Positions 10,542-21,880 of a stretch of 64,000 bases of DNA are shown here, piece by piece. The notes below the pieces were generated by a model. It worked only from the letters and a program-made list of their open reading frames with translations, was not told the DNA's origin and did not search any database. A program made the position numbers and the translations under genes. Positions within the stretch are counted from its first letter, which is position 1, and the number at the start of each line of letters is the position of its first letter. Source of the DNA: Garcia nutans (taxonomy: Eukaryota > Streptophyta > Magnoliopsida > Malpighiales > Euphorbiaceae); contig CANTUV010000035.1 of assembly GCA_947685225.1 (NCBI GenBank), positions 39,742,001 to 39,806,000 on the forward strand. Direction: 5' to 3'.

Positions 10542-13012
10542 GCTTAACTCAACAAACTTCCCTTGGCTTGTTTGTTTTATTTTCTTTATTTGGTGTTTTA
10601 TGGAACAATCGTGTTTTTAAAATTTAAATTTGTTTGAATAAATTACTTTCATCAAAAATTTTATTGGTCTTTGTTCATTTTGGTGCTCAACCAATGAGGA
10701 ATTTAGCTTGATATTTATAAATTAGTATATCTAGGCATCATGATTCGAATGACTTTACTGGATGAGGGAATTGCTTTATAGCATTGAGTTGTGTATGCTT
10801 ACTTAGAGAGGGCTCCTACATAATTAACTTTGTCTAGGTCCTAGTCAGTGTTAGAACATGCTTTGATAGACTTTTGAGGCAAAATTGAACTCTGCTTATT
10901 TTAAGAGAGAGATGATCTAGGCATTGTTTGATGAGCCAACAACTAGTATCCACCCTATTAAATATCAATCCCTAGTTGTCCCTTCGAGCCTTCATGAAAT
11001 TTTAGCTTTCTTTTCATTGGCTTACAAACCCCAACAACCTACCATGAGCTGTTGTGATACTTTTGACAAGTCTTATGATCACTAAGATGAAGAGGCAAGA
11101 AGTTCAAAGAATGGAATGAATAGTCAAGATCATAAGGATAGTTTATGTTCTCAAGACCATAAGGGTAGTTGAAGTTCACATAATATCTCCAATCTATCAA
11201 GATAACATCAGAGTAATAAATGATTTATCTCTGTTAAAGGAGATTTATGTCACTTCACTCATACATTATTAGAAACCCAAGTTGGTACAAACAAGACAAC
11301 TCTTTTAGAGCTAGAACCAAAAAAAAGAAGAAAAAGAAAAGAAAAGAAGAAGAAAAAAAAAGGAAAAAAGGACAAAAGAAAAAGGAAAAAAGAAAAGAAA
11401 AAAAAAAGAAAGATAAAACCTAAAAAGGCGGTTCAGAAAGCCAATTGATTTCTCTTTTATCTAAAATAGCAAAAGGCTTCCATTTGGCTTATAAGGACAG
11501 TTTGACTTGAATTGGTCCAACCCAACCAAAGGTTCAATCAAAATCAGAGAAAAAGGAGAAAGACCATCCAGTTCTTAAAAGTTATGTACTCGACAATCCT
11601 ACAGGGAAAAAGAATAAAATGCTCAAAGAAAGGGAAGATTAAGAAAAAGAAAGAGAGAGAAACGAAAAAATGATGATGAATATGGGCACCAAACTTTTTG
11701 CAAGGGCAAAGACTATCTAATCAAGATCCAGATTAATACCAAGAAGATGGGAGAACGCTCAAAGCACTATCTTTTCATGCTCCCAACTGTCTAAAGTTTC
11801 AACAAGAAATTTGTAGTTTGAGGGTTTGTCCATTGTGTTACATCGACTCCAACTTAAAAATGGCCTTCATCTAACCCATGTCCCTTATAGACCCCATTTC
11901 AAGCCTATCAAAGATCTGTTGATCTTTCTTAGTAGGTAGAGTCTATTAGTGGAGATAGTTTGAATAAGCATGCATATGATATAAACAATATTCAAACTCA
12001 AATGAGACCTTTGGCCAAGTAATGTGTATGTGCCTATCTGAAGTGCAACAATTCTTACTTAAATAGAAATGATTCCCTAGTTTAGTATGGTAACTAGGGT
12101 TGTCATGTTATAGATATGTTAAGTTAAAATTCAAGTCCTGAGGTAAATTGACATTGATTTGGCAAAGCCAACATTTGACTTCAAAATCAAAATTCAAAAT
12201 TGAAAATTCAAAAAAAAAAAGAAAAAAAGAAATTTTACAAAGCCTTCAAGTTAAGGGGAGTATGTTGAAGTATCGAACCTCAAAGGACACATTGGGTAAA
12301 GGAAATGATTACTGGCAAGGTTATGAAGAAGATACCAATTGACATACTAAATCATAATTTGAAATGGATGCATCTCTGTTGTTTGGGGCCTCCATTATTC
12401 ATGTTTTCAATATCTTGAAGATAAAAGCCATAAATATGAAGCATTATGTCATTCCAATGCAAGACCTGAACGAGCATCTGAAAGGAAGTAATGAGAACAC
12501 TTCTGCTGATTACCTCGGTCTGTGAGTCAATAGAACCTAAGTATTACTCATGCATATCATGCATACATGAGCATATCACACGGCATTTTTTTTCTTGTAT
12601 TATCTATTCTTTGTCACAGTGAACAGCAAGCACCCTGTGAAGTAAAGAATCAAAAGAAGATATCAAATCAGGATGGCATGGAAAGCCCATTTCTTGAGAA
12701 AGCTCCAGTAATTTTGCAAAGAGAGGAAATGCATGCTTGTGCAAAGAACTAGACAACAAAAGCTTCAATCAAAGCTTACATGAAAAAAAATATTTGTTTT
12801 GAGCCAACACAGAGGGCAAAGTTTCTCCTTTTCAATTTTTTGAGTTTATATACAAAATATTTTCAAACTCACTTGTAAATATTTTGCCACGTAGGGGGCA
12901 AGGAGAAGATATGAGGGCCAACTAAGAATAAGCTAAATTTTTGCAAAAGGAAGAACAAAAGAATGGAACAACCAATTAAGCTTGAATCCTCAACTGATAA
13001 ATGGTCAGTGAA
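10542..13012 (+). other. Element A post-gag region without pol
   Basis: About 2.5 kb shared in pieces with B, D, E and F, so it belongs to the family rather than to decay of one copy. It has no RT, RNase H or integrase motif in any frame. Landmarks are TGGTGCTCAACCAATGAGGAA near 10680, two units of a 27-bp repeat (AAGACCATAAGGGTAGTTGAAG style) near 11130-11180, and a purine tract at 11311-11420. Its function is unknown. Confidence 0.7.
11311..11420 (+). repeat. Purine (A/G) tract
   Basis: About 110 bases of almost pure A and G. Equivalent tracts occur in D (41580-41672) and, as pyrimidines, in F (54282-54357). Confidence 0.85.
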
Positions 13013-13990
13013 ACCCAATTTAGTCTCTGGTCTAAGTACCCAAATCCAATTCAATCTCGGGTCCAAGTACCCAATCACGGGTCCAAGTACCCAAATCCAA
13101 TCCAGTTTTGGGTCCAAGTACCCAATCTCAGGTTCAAGTACCCAAATTCAATTCAGTCTCGGGTCCAAGTACCCAATTTAGTCACAAATCCAAGTATCTA
13201 GTCTCGGGTCCAAGCACCTAAATTCAACTCAGTCTTGGGTCCAAGTACCCAGTCACGGGTCCAAGTGCCCAAATCTAATCCGATTTTGCGTCCAAGTACC
13301 CAATCTCTGGTCTAAGTATCCAAATTTAATTCAGTCTTAGGTCCAAGTACCCAGTCTCGGGTCCAACTATCCAATTCAATCTTGGGTCCAAGTATCTAAT
13401 TCAATCTATGGTCCAAGTACCCAAACCAGATTCAATCTCAGGTCTAAGTACCCAAATCCAATTCAATCATGGGTCCAAGTACTCAAATCCAATTTAGGTA
13501 CGGGTACAAGTACACAAATTAAATTTAATCTCGGGTCCAAGTACCCAATCTCAATTCAGTCTTGGGTCCAAGTACCCTAATCAAATTCAATCTCGGGTCC
13601 AAGTTCCTAATATCGGGTCCAAGTACCCAAATCTTATTCAGTCATGAGCCCAAGTACCCAAATTAAATTCAGTTTCGGGTCCAAGTACCCAATCTCGAGT
13701 TTAAGTACCCAAATTAGATTTAATTAAAGGTCCAAGAACCTAATCTCGGGTCCAAGTGCCCAAATCCAATCCAATCATGGGTTCAAGTACCCGAATTAAA
13801 TTTAGTCTCGGGTCTAAGTACCCAAATTCAATCTAGTCTTAGGTCCAAATACCTAATCTCGGGTCCAAGTACCCAAATTCAATCCAGTCTCTGGTCCAAG
13901 TACTCAATCTTAGGTCCCAGAACCCAAACCAATTTAATCTCGGGTCCAACTACCCAAATGGATTCCAAGTACCCATTCTCATTCAAAATC
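13013..13990 (+). repeat. Hypervariable 3' array of GGGTCCAAGTACCC mini-hairpins
   Basis: About 1 kb of imperfect 16-26-bp units, most holding GGGT-CCAAGT-ACCC (a 4-bp stem with a six-base loop) and separated by AATCCAATTCAATCTC-like spacers. Variants often keep pairing, for example TAGGT...ACCTA and AGGT...ACCT. The array sits just before the polypurine tract. Hypervariable tandem repeats there are documented for plant Tat/Ogre-type elements. Confidence 0.85.
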
Positions 13991-14045
13991 TACTCAAAGT
14001 CATGTTGTTTTTCACTCTCTTCTACTGAAAGTCTCAGGTCATTCA

Positions 14046-14059
14046 AGCAGGGGATAAAC
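14046..14059 (+). other. Polypurine tract, element A
   Basis: AGCAGGGGATAAAC directly precedes the 3' LTR. The same site reads AGTAGGGAGCAAAC in E and CAGGGGGCAAAC in F, and would prime plus-strand DNA synthesis. Confidence 0.75.
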
Positions 14060-14332
14060 TATAGACCCTTAATTTTTGACCTAGTCTAATCCGATAGTTC
14101 AAGATAATTTTTGTGGACTTTTAATTTTTTAAATATTATTTTAATTACTAATAATATTTAATAGTTATTTTTAATAAAATGAAACATAAAAAATATAAAA
14201 AATGAAAAAAAAAATTGGACGGATCGGCGAGCGACGATTTTTTGACCAAACCTTGTTTTACACGGTTTTGTAATTTTTCCTAAATAGTTAGTATTTCCTT
14301 ATTAAAATAGGATTAGGTTTTTATTTTTTTCC

Positions 14333-14340
14333 TATAAATA
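14333..14340 (+). promoter_or_regulatory. TATA box, element A 3' LTR
   Basis: TATAAATA preceded by a T-rich stretch. The equivalent box is present in every LTR of this family seen in the window. Confidence 0.7.
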
Positions 14341-15464
14341 CCACAATAAACACACTATAAAGGGAGAGACAGAACACGGGAAAAACCCTAAAGAAAGGAA
14401 GGAGGAAAAACCCTAGAAGAACAACAACAGTTTTTTGAGAATGAAGGAAATAACAAACAGAAATATCAAGACAACCAAAGAAGAAGGCAGAGTCCATACT
14501 GTCTTCACATTGTTCACCTAGAAATTAATTTTTTGGTGGAACCGACAACGGAGGTTTGATCTTTAATCATAAATTATTCATGTTTACAGTAGCTTTATTT
14601 TCTTTGATTAATAAGAACATACAGTAACTTGATCTTTGTTTTAATAGCTTTAATTTTTTGCTTTAGTTAATATATTAATCAGTTGGTATTCGTAACTCCA
14701 CTTGCATGTTTTATAAAAAAACTTAAAAATATCCAGTAACTGTTGAGGGTTTGAATCAATTGTCAAAATCTAGTTTTTTTTACTAACACCACAAGGACCA
14801 TAAGTTATTTTATTGAAACTCAAAACCCTAAACTAATTTTATCCAAAAGCTTAAACCGTTTCATTATTAAACTCCAAAATCTTGATTATTCTTCCAAAAC
14901 TTTAATTTATTTCTCCAAATCCAGAATTATTTTTCAAAGGCAGTAAGTTAAAATCCTAAACCCTTTTTTCTGATAATCTAAGAATATCAAAACCCTAATC
15001 CCATAAATCTCTCTCTCTTAAACCTTAAATTCCTTAAACCCTAAAACCCTAATAACTTAACCGTGAGTCCTAAACCCTAATGTCTTAAGGTTCTAAAACC
15101 CTAATTTCATGATGTTAGCCTAAACCCTAATTTGATAAACCAAAAACCTTTATACTTTCTTAAATTTATAAAACCCTAATCCATTCCATTTTTCCAAAAA
15201 TCCTCACAGTAGCCTAAATAATAAATATAATAATTTCAAAATCCCAAAATCCTAAATGTTAATTAAAGAACCTTAAATTGAGACATAAATCTAAATTTGT
15301 ATCTTTATTTGCTTTATTTAATTTTAGATTTGATTATATAGTTTATTATATATTTTGATGGTTGATTTATTTAATATCAATGATTAATTTGTTTAATTTA
15401 TCATGGATGGATATTTTCTTTATTATTATGATTATTATTTGGTTGTTTTGGTATTAAAATTGTA

Positions 15465-15636
15465 AGAGGTATGTTTCCACTTTCTGGATACCTAATCAGT
15501 TAAATTTTATGTAATTTAAATTGCTTTTATATTTTGGACCAATGTAAAGGACATGTTTCCACCTTTCGATGGGTATCCTATTTAGTTTTAGACATGGATG
15601 ATGTAAGGACATGTTTCCATCCTCGGATGGGTGTCC
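15465..15636 (+). promoter_or_regulatory. Triple stem-loop block, element A 3' LTR
   Basis: Three units: GAGGTA...ATACCT at 15465-15493, GGACA...TATCC at 15549-15578 and GGACA...TGTCC at 15607-15636. Each has an unpaired TGTTT on the 5' side and an inner stem (CCA/TGG in the first, CCATCC/GGATGG in the third). The third is perfect. The first two carry mismatches. Confidence 0.7.
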
Positions 15637-16008
15637 ATTTATTTGCTTTGTTTGGACATTGCTTTGACTTTAATATAATGTTGCTTTATTTTAATTATTG
15701 TATGTAGTATGAATAATATCATTATATTTAAGAATTTTATAATATTAAGACCTGAAAAGGAGGCCTATTGTGGGGGTGCTGGGCCATTTCTCACCTTTCC
15801 CACATGTACCCAACTTTCCGAACCTATTAGGGGGTTGGGGATTCCTTAGGAATCAAGTCATCCACCCCTTTCTTTTTTTCAGTCCTTCAGGGTGGCGAAT
15901 CCATTTTCTCCGGGCTTAGGCCAGTGTTCTCTAAGGCCCCGAGCATAAACAGTGCAGAAGTCACAAGAACCATTCCACTGGGAGTGAGTGCGAAAATCCC
16001 CGCTCACA

Positions 16009-17060
16009 ATAGGTCAAATCAAAATAGATTGCTTCAAATTGAAAAACAAGAAGAAATGGGATAACAAAAAGAAGAAATCTCTCAAAGCGACATAGGAATG
16101 ACTCTTCAAGTGAAGAAGAAGAGGAGGAAGAGAAAGGGATTGTAAATCTTTGTCTCATGGCTGTAGGAATATTGATGATCACACCAATGAGGTAGGTCCT
16201 CAATCCTTAGATTCTAGTGCATATAGTGATCATATTGATGATGCTTTGGATGATAATGATTTAGTTGAGCATATGAACTTAAGAGTCCAAAAATATTTAT
16301 CTAGGATGCAATTTTATAAATAAAAATGTTTAAGCTAGAAAAAGACTTTGTTTCATTAAAAAACTCTATTTTAGAATTAAAGACATCAAATGAACAATTG
16401 TTAAAATCTATTTATGAAATGTTTAGAAACTCATCTAGCTTGGAGAAAGTTTCCAAGGAAAATGACATTTTAAAAGGATAAATAAATGAACTAAAGAACT
16501 ATAATTCTAAGTTTCATAAAGGTAAGGAAGCCTTATATACATTGATTAGTGTTCAAAGGTTACCTTCCTCTAAGTATGACTTAGGGTTCAATGGCTCTAC
16601 CACTAGTACATCTAATGCACCAATATTTGTTAATGCCTCCACAACTCAATCCTTTAGTATTAAAGTTGTAAAAAGCACCAATGCACACACTAAGCCTAAA
16701 ATTCATAAGAAGGCTACCCAAGGCTCGCTTAGCTTTAGAACTAAAATTCCAAGAGCAAATTATACATGTATGTACATAAAGCATGAATACAACTGCAAGC
16801 ATACACATAGACAATCATATCCTATACACACTTGTGATTGCCAATTTTAACTCTTTAAAATTTAATAGAAAATGGATGAAAAAATAATAAACCTTGTATC
16901 AATGCCAATATTGCATGAAATTTAGTCACAAAGGTACATGTTGCTACATTAGGAAGGCTCACCTCAAATTGAAGGATCCTTCTACAACTAACCCCCAAGG
17001 ATCCAAGTTCACTTGGGTATCTAAAAAAGATAAACCTTATTACCTTGTAGGTATGCCTAA
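16009..17060 (+). pseudogene. Copia Gag C-terminal part (resumed after element A)
   Basis: After the ATAGG duplication the copia frame resumes with the knuckle tail (QIKIDC), a lysine-rich segment and an acidic serine stretch. These are followed by NLCLMA-like and DLGF-like motifs typical of the long Gag/linker of Tork/SIRE-type copia proteins. Many stops and shifts (for example near 16110 and 16320) break it. A second Cys/His cluster (CMKFSHKGTCC-like) lies near 16912-16955. No function remains. Confidence 0.65.
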
Positions 17061-18440
17061 AATCTACTATTAAAGAAAGTGTTTGGCTTGTAGATAGTGG
17101 ATGATCAAGGCACATGACTGGTAATGTTAAACTTTTCACAACTCTTACTTACAAGCAAGGAGGTGATGTGACATTTGGAAATACTGCTAAAGAAAAAAAT
17201 ATTGGCATTGGTTCTATTGGGTTGCTTGGTAAGAACATGATTGATGATGTATGGTTGGTTGATGAATTGAAACATAATTTGCTTAGTGTTAGTCAATTGT
17301 GTGACATAGGATAAAATGCCAATTTTAATTCTAAAGGGTGCAAAATTACCTCTTCTAGTGGTGAACTTGGATTCAATGGAAGTAGAATTGGTAACACTTA
17401 TAAAATTGACCTACACTCTAATAATGCTTTTAAAGGTTTAGTCACTATTGGCAATGATGCTTGGCATTGGCATAGAAGATTAGGACATGCTAATATGGAT
17501 CAATTATATTGCCTAAGCAAAGAAGAACTTGTAGATGGACTCCTCAAAAGGAAATTTAATAAAGATAAAATTTATGAACCTTGTCAATTTGAAAAAAAAC
17601 ATAAAAATTTCTTCAAATCTAAGAATATTGTAAGTATATATAGACCTCTAGAATTATTACATCTAGATTTATTCAAACCAAATAAAGTTGCTAGCCTAGG
17701 AGTAAATTTATATGCATTTGTGCTTCTTGATGATTACTTAAGGTTTATATGGGTAAATTTCTTAGGTCAAGAGAATTAAACTTTCAATCATTTCAAAATT
17801 GTTACAAAAAGAGTTCAAAATGGAAAAAGATACGTAATCACATCTATTATAAGTGATCATGGGAAAGAATTTGAAAATTATAACTTTGAAAATTTTTGCA
17901 ATGAACTTGGTATTTCACACAATTTTTTAGCTCCTATAACACTATAACAAAATGGCGTGGTTGAAAATAAAAATAGAACTTTAGTAGAAATGGCTTGAAC
18001 AATGCTCAATGAGTATAGTTTACCTTTTTACTTTTGGGCAAAAGCCGTTAATACCATTTGTTATATTGCAAATCACGTATTCAAAAGACTTTTGATAAAC
18101 AACTTCTTATGAGCTATGGAATAGAAGAAAACCTAAAATATCATACCTTAAAGTATTTGGATGCAAAAGCTTCATATTGATTACCAAGGACAACCTTGGA
18201 AAATTCTCATCCAAATTGGATGAAGTTATATTCTTAGGGTATTCATCTTTTAGTAAAGCATATAGAGTATTTAATAGGAAAACTCTAGTAGTTGAGGAAT
18301 CAATACATGTCATCTTTGATGAATCCTCTAAGCTTGATAATGGGAAAGATAGTGTTCTTGATGAGTTTATAGGTATATTTGAAGAGCCTAAAACAAAAAA
18401 TGATCCAAAGGAAACAATGATAAGCTAGAGCAAAGTGTGG
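17061..18440 (+). pseudogene. Copia protease and integrase region, decayed
   Basis: The protease signature reads VDSG-stop-SRHMTG near 17091, so a stop sits inside the active-site motif. LLSVSQLCDIG follows, then the pre-integrase WHWHRRLGHANMDQL near 17463. The integrase core has HLDLF near 17664, DDYLRF near 17728, ISDHGKEFEN near 17850 and NGVVENKNRTL near 17953. This matches the D, D, E order of copia integrases. At least five in-frame stops are visible, and a frameshift lies near 18080-18170. The C-terminal part (LGKFSSKLDEVIFLGYSS...) is recognisable to about 18430. Confidence 0.8.
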
Positions 18441-19725
18441 AGCAAGAAGAGACTCAAGAACTACCCAAAGAGTGGCATTAACAAAGGATCATCCAAAAGA
18501 ACTCATCGTTGGTGACACTTCAAAGGGAGTATCTATTAGATCCAAACTTAAATGTTTAGATTCTAATGTTGCTTTTGTTTCTCAAATTGAGCCAAGGACT
18601 ATTGAATAGGCTCTTAGTGATGATTTTTGGGTGATTGCCATGCAAGATGAACTCAATCAATTCGAGAGAAACAAAGTTTGGGAACTTATTCCTAGGCCCA
18701 AGGATCATTCAATTATTTGTTGTAAATGGGTGTATAGGAACAAACTTGATGAAGATGGTCTCATTACTAGAAAGATTTTTAGCCAAAGGCTATATCCAAG
18801 AGGAAGGCATTGATTATGATGAGACATTTGTTCCCGTTGCTACATTAGATGCAATTAGAATTTTACTTGCATTTGGATGTCACATGAATTTTAAACTTTT
18901 TCAAATGGATGTCAAAAGTACCTTTTCAAATGGCTTTATTAATGAGGAAGTTTATGTTGAACAACCCTCCAGTTTTAAAGATTATTAATTCGTAAATCAT
19001 GTTTTAAATTAATCAAGGCATTGTATGGTTTGAAGGAAGCTCTAAGAGCTTGGTATGATAGACTTAGTGCTTATTTGTTAGAAAATCTTTTTACAAAAAG
19101 CAAAGTGGATACTACACTTTTGTTAAAAGAAATTGCATAACATCTTAATGGTGCAAATTTATGTTGATAACATTATATTTGGTGCTACTAATGAATCATT
19201 GTGCCAAGAATTTGCCTCTTGTATGACTAGGTAATTTAAAATGAGTATGATGGGTGAACTCGAGTTCTTTCTTGGTCTAAATGTTAAGTAATGCAAGGAT
19301 GGTATTTTCATCAACCAATCCAAATATACAAAGGAACTTCCCAAGAAGTTTGGCATGGATGGTTGCAAAGCAATCAAGACTCCAATGAGTGCATTCTTGA
19401 CGTTGGACAAAGATAAAGTTGGTAAGAAAGTAGATGAAAAGAAATATTGAGGTATTATAAGATCCCTTCTCTATCTTAACACTTCTAGACTCGATATAAT
19501 GTATAGTGTTTATTCCAATCATGCCCTAAAGAAACACATTTGAATTCCACCAAAATAATTTTGAAATATTTGAGTGGAACATTGCATTTAGGTCTTTGGT
19601 ATCATAAAAACACATCATTTGACATTTTGCCATTTTCGAATATGGATTATGCCAGTAGCCTATTGGATAGAAAAAGCACGAATGATGTGTGCCATTTTCT
19701 TGCTGATTACCTAGCAAGAAACAAG
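18441..19725 (+). pseudogene. Copia reverse transcriptase and partial RNase H, cut by element B
   Basis: RT starts near MQDELNQFERNKVWELI (18640) and runs through CKWVYRNKLDEDG, a 1-2-nt shift near 18770, DETFVPVATLDAIR and the first catalytic aspartate in FQMDVKSTF. At 19160-19171 the YVDD box reads YVDN, so one catalytic aspartate is lost. Many stops follow. RNase H (YASSLLDRKSTNDVCHFL) is present from about 19645 and ends abruptly at 19725, where element B's LTR begins. The rest of the copia element is not seen in the window. Confidence 0.85.
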
Positions 19726-20120
19726 TGTCAGATTCTTAATTTTGGACTAGATTAAATTTAGATATATTTAATAGGCCAAAATTGATTCATGAAGATTAAA
19801 CCTAGTCCGATCCAATTTTAAAAGCCCAATTCAAGGTTGGTTTAATTTTTTAAAAGCTTAAAATGGGTCTGATAGAGTCTTAAAATCCCAAAGCAATCCG
19901 ATTCAACCCAAAATTAGCTTAGCCAATTCGTTATCAGGCTGGCCATGGCAAATTAGCATGGCCAATTCATCCCAGGCCCTTGCTTGGGGAGAATTGGCAT
20001 AGCTAATTCACCACAGTCCACTAATCTGACCCTCGATTAATTAATTTCCTAATTGAGATTGGACTCTGTCTGAACCATTGGATGAAGTGTATTAGGGTTT
20101 TGTTGTAAACCTATTTTGCC

Positions 20121-20128
20121 TATAAATA
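20121..20128 (+). promoter_or_regulatory. TATA box, element B LTR
   Basis: TATAAATA, about 400 bp into the LTR. Confidence 0.7.
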
Positions 20129-21053
20129 ACAATGTTTTAATGTTGAAACATATATCAATAACTATCAAGCAAGCAAAATTAAAGAGAGAAACCCTAGCAG
20201 CTTTGAGTGTGCTCAGACGCAGAACATCAACCTTCAATAAACCAGAAGGTAGTGATACATTTCCTTCACCTTGTTCAATTGAAATTCTACAACTGGCATA
20301 AGTACACAGCTTGATCAACATGAAATATCGGTGGAACCAACAAATGGAGGTTTTAAATTCCTTAATTAGTCTATTTTAAAATTTCAGTAGTTCATATTGT
20401 TAACTATTTTTTAGTTTGTCTTTGTGTTTTAACATAAAAATTTTCATACACTATCTAAGCATAGTTAAAATCCATTAAGTTGATTTTAAATGTCCAGTCG
20501 ATTACGTTATCCAATGTAGATTATTTAAAATTTTATGGGAAACCCTAATTTAATATTACAGTAGTTTGTCCAACTAAATTATCATTAAAGCTTTAATGTC
20601 ACAATAGAAGTAGTAATTGATCTCACAACTTGAATCGAATATTCCAGTGGTCCAAAATTTGTAAATATAATTATAGTAACTAATTTGTAAAACCAAAACC
20701 TTAAAACCTATTTTCCAAAACTAAAACCCAAATACTGTTTTCATAAAACCCCAAACCCCTGGATATGTGAAACTTTAAATCCAAAAATACCAAACCCTAA
20801 TAAACTTGATTCAGAAACCCTAAACCAACCTGCTTTGATTTGAAAACACTAGTTTAGGAAAACCCTAATTTCTATAAATATAAAACTCTAGTTTAGATAG
20901 AAGACCTAATTTATTTATTTATGGATTGTATTCTTTGTTATTTAGCTTTATTTCCTTTTTAATTAAGCCCTAATTTTATTACCCTTTATATGATGATTAT
21001 TTATGTGTTAATGAATTTATACTTATTTTATTTGGATTTAAAGGGAATTGTAA

Positions 21054-21244
21054 AAGGAATGTTTCCATCTAGTGTGGGTGCCTTATTTATTTAGTTTATG
21101 TAATTTAATTTATTTTAAAGTTTTTGAGACTATTGTAAGGGACACGTTTCCATCTATGGTGGATGTCCTATTTTATTTATTTTACTTTCTTTGTGGACAT
21201 TGGACATTATTGTAAGGGCATGTTTCCATTTCAAACGAGTGCTC
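21054..21244 (+). promoter_or_regulatory. Triple stem-loop block, element B LTR
   Basis: The three units use AAGG.A/T.CCTT, GGACA/TGTCC and GGGCA/TGCTC as outer stems, with the conserved GTTTCCA on the 5' arm. The third inner stem is lost. Confidence 0.55.
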
Positions 21245-21622
21245 ATTTTGTTAGTTTGGACTTTCTTAATTTTAATGAATATTTCTTTTTTCCCATTGCA
21301 TGTAGTGTGGATAATATTATAATGCTTAAGAATATAAAAATATTTAGACCTGAAAAGGAGGCTGGTTCCAATGAACCAGAGATTATAGGTGTTATGGGTC
21401 ACACTCACATTCCCCAAACGTAACTAACTTTTCGAACCCATTAGGGGGTTGGAGATTCCTTAGGAATTGAGTCATCCACCCCTTTCTTTTTCTTGGCCTG
21501 TTTGGGTGGTGACTCTATTTTCTCCGGGTTTAGGCCCCTATTCTCTAAGGCTTTGAGCCTAACAGTACCAAAGTCGCAAAAATATTCCATATGTGAGTGG
21601 GGAAGAAAATCCCCGCTCACAG

Positions 21623-21640
21623 TGGCGACTCCACTAGGGA
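21623..21640 (+). other. Primer binding site, element B
   Basis: TGGCGACTCCACTAGGGA, one base after the LTR end. It resembles the complement of a plant tRNA-Arg 3' end, the primer reported for Ogre elements. The tRNA match is from memory. Confidence 0.7.
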
Positions 21641-21796
21641 CAAGAAAAGTTGATTCTGTTGGTCTCTATATTATTTTATTCTTTCTTATTATAATATTAT
21701 TCATTGCATTATTTAGATTGTATTGTGTGCATGAGTTAGGACGCCCGTGTAATCCGTGTTTTATTATGTAAAGGATACCATACTTTCACTCAAGGT

Positions 21797-21880
21797 ATGG
21801 AGATCGAGCATGGTATAACCACTCATAGTCTCGTGCCTTTTGGTATATACTTGCTATGGGAACCTAAGCTTTTCAACTAA
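21797..21880 (+). pseudogene. Leader ORF of element B, truncated by a stop
   Basis: It starts MEIEHGITTHSLVPFG and keeps IYLLWEPK, then meets TAA after 27 codons where other copies read proline. The same frame continues with KTKAHVVGLVTFLRF, so this is the shared leader ORF with a premature stop. Confidence 0.4.

Larger units (their letters stand above)
5573..16008 (+). mobile_element. Element A: pol-less Tat/Ogre-like LTR retrotransposon with gag (TR-GAG type)
   Basis: Bounded by TGTAGACCC at 5573 and CCGCTCACA ending at 16008, with 5-bp target duplications ATAGG at 5568-5572 and 16009-16013. Removing it rejoins the copia zinc knuckle in frame, which proves the boundaries. In order it holds a 5' LTR that has lost its 3' two thirds, leader, solo LTR of another family (6607-8482), leader, broken gag, a long non-coding stretch, a hypervariable array, a polypurine tract and a full 3' LTR. 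No protease, RT, RNase H or integrase is present. Pol-less elements with only gag are known in plants as TR-GAG. The Gag style places it with Tat/Ogre. Confidence 0.9.
14060..16008 (+). repeat. Element A 3' LTR (1,949 bp)
   Basis: It starts TATAGACCC (one change from TGTAGACCC) and ends CCGCTCACA. A TATA box is at 14333-14340. It then holds a stretch rich in AAACCCTAA-like motifs (14815-15190), three tandem stem-loops (15465-15636), and a GC-richer end with the palindrome GATTCCTTAGGAATC and a sequence close to the priming site (TGGCGAATCCA, from 15892). Confidence 0.9.
19726..21621 (+). repeat. Element B 5' LTR (1,896 bp)
   Basis: It starts TGTCAGATTCTTAATTTTGG, a diverged form of TGTAGACCCTTAATTTTTGACC, and ends CCCGCTCACA followed by the priming site. 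A TATA box lies at 20121-20128. A U3 segment at 19920-20025 has several AATTGGC/GCCAATT inverted copies. A telobox-like region spans about 20690-20890, and three stem-loops lie at 21054-21244. This is the most diverged LTR of the family here. The left flank is ACAAG. The partner duplication is not in the window. Confidence 0.85.

Noticed and set aside
13013..13990. CRISPR-like array of regular repeats
   Set aside because: Units are imperfect, spacers are themselves repetitive, no cas genes exist, and the position before a polypurine tract in a plant retrotransposon explains it.
14990..15180. Interstitial telomere (CCCTAAA) array
   Set aside because: Motifs are scattered and irregular, not head-to-tail heptamers, and recur at the same place in every LTR of the family.
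15961..16203. 80-codon minus-strand protein with a serine run
   Set aside because: It spans the boundary between element A's LTR and the copia gene and is antisense to copia Gag.
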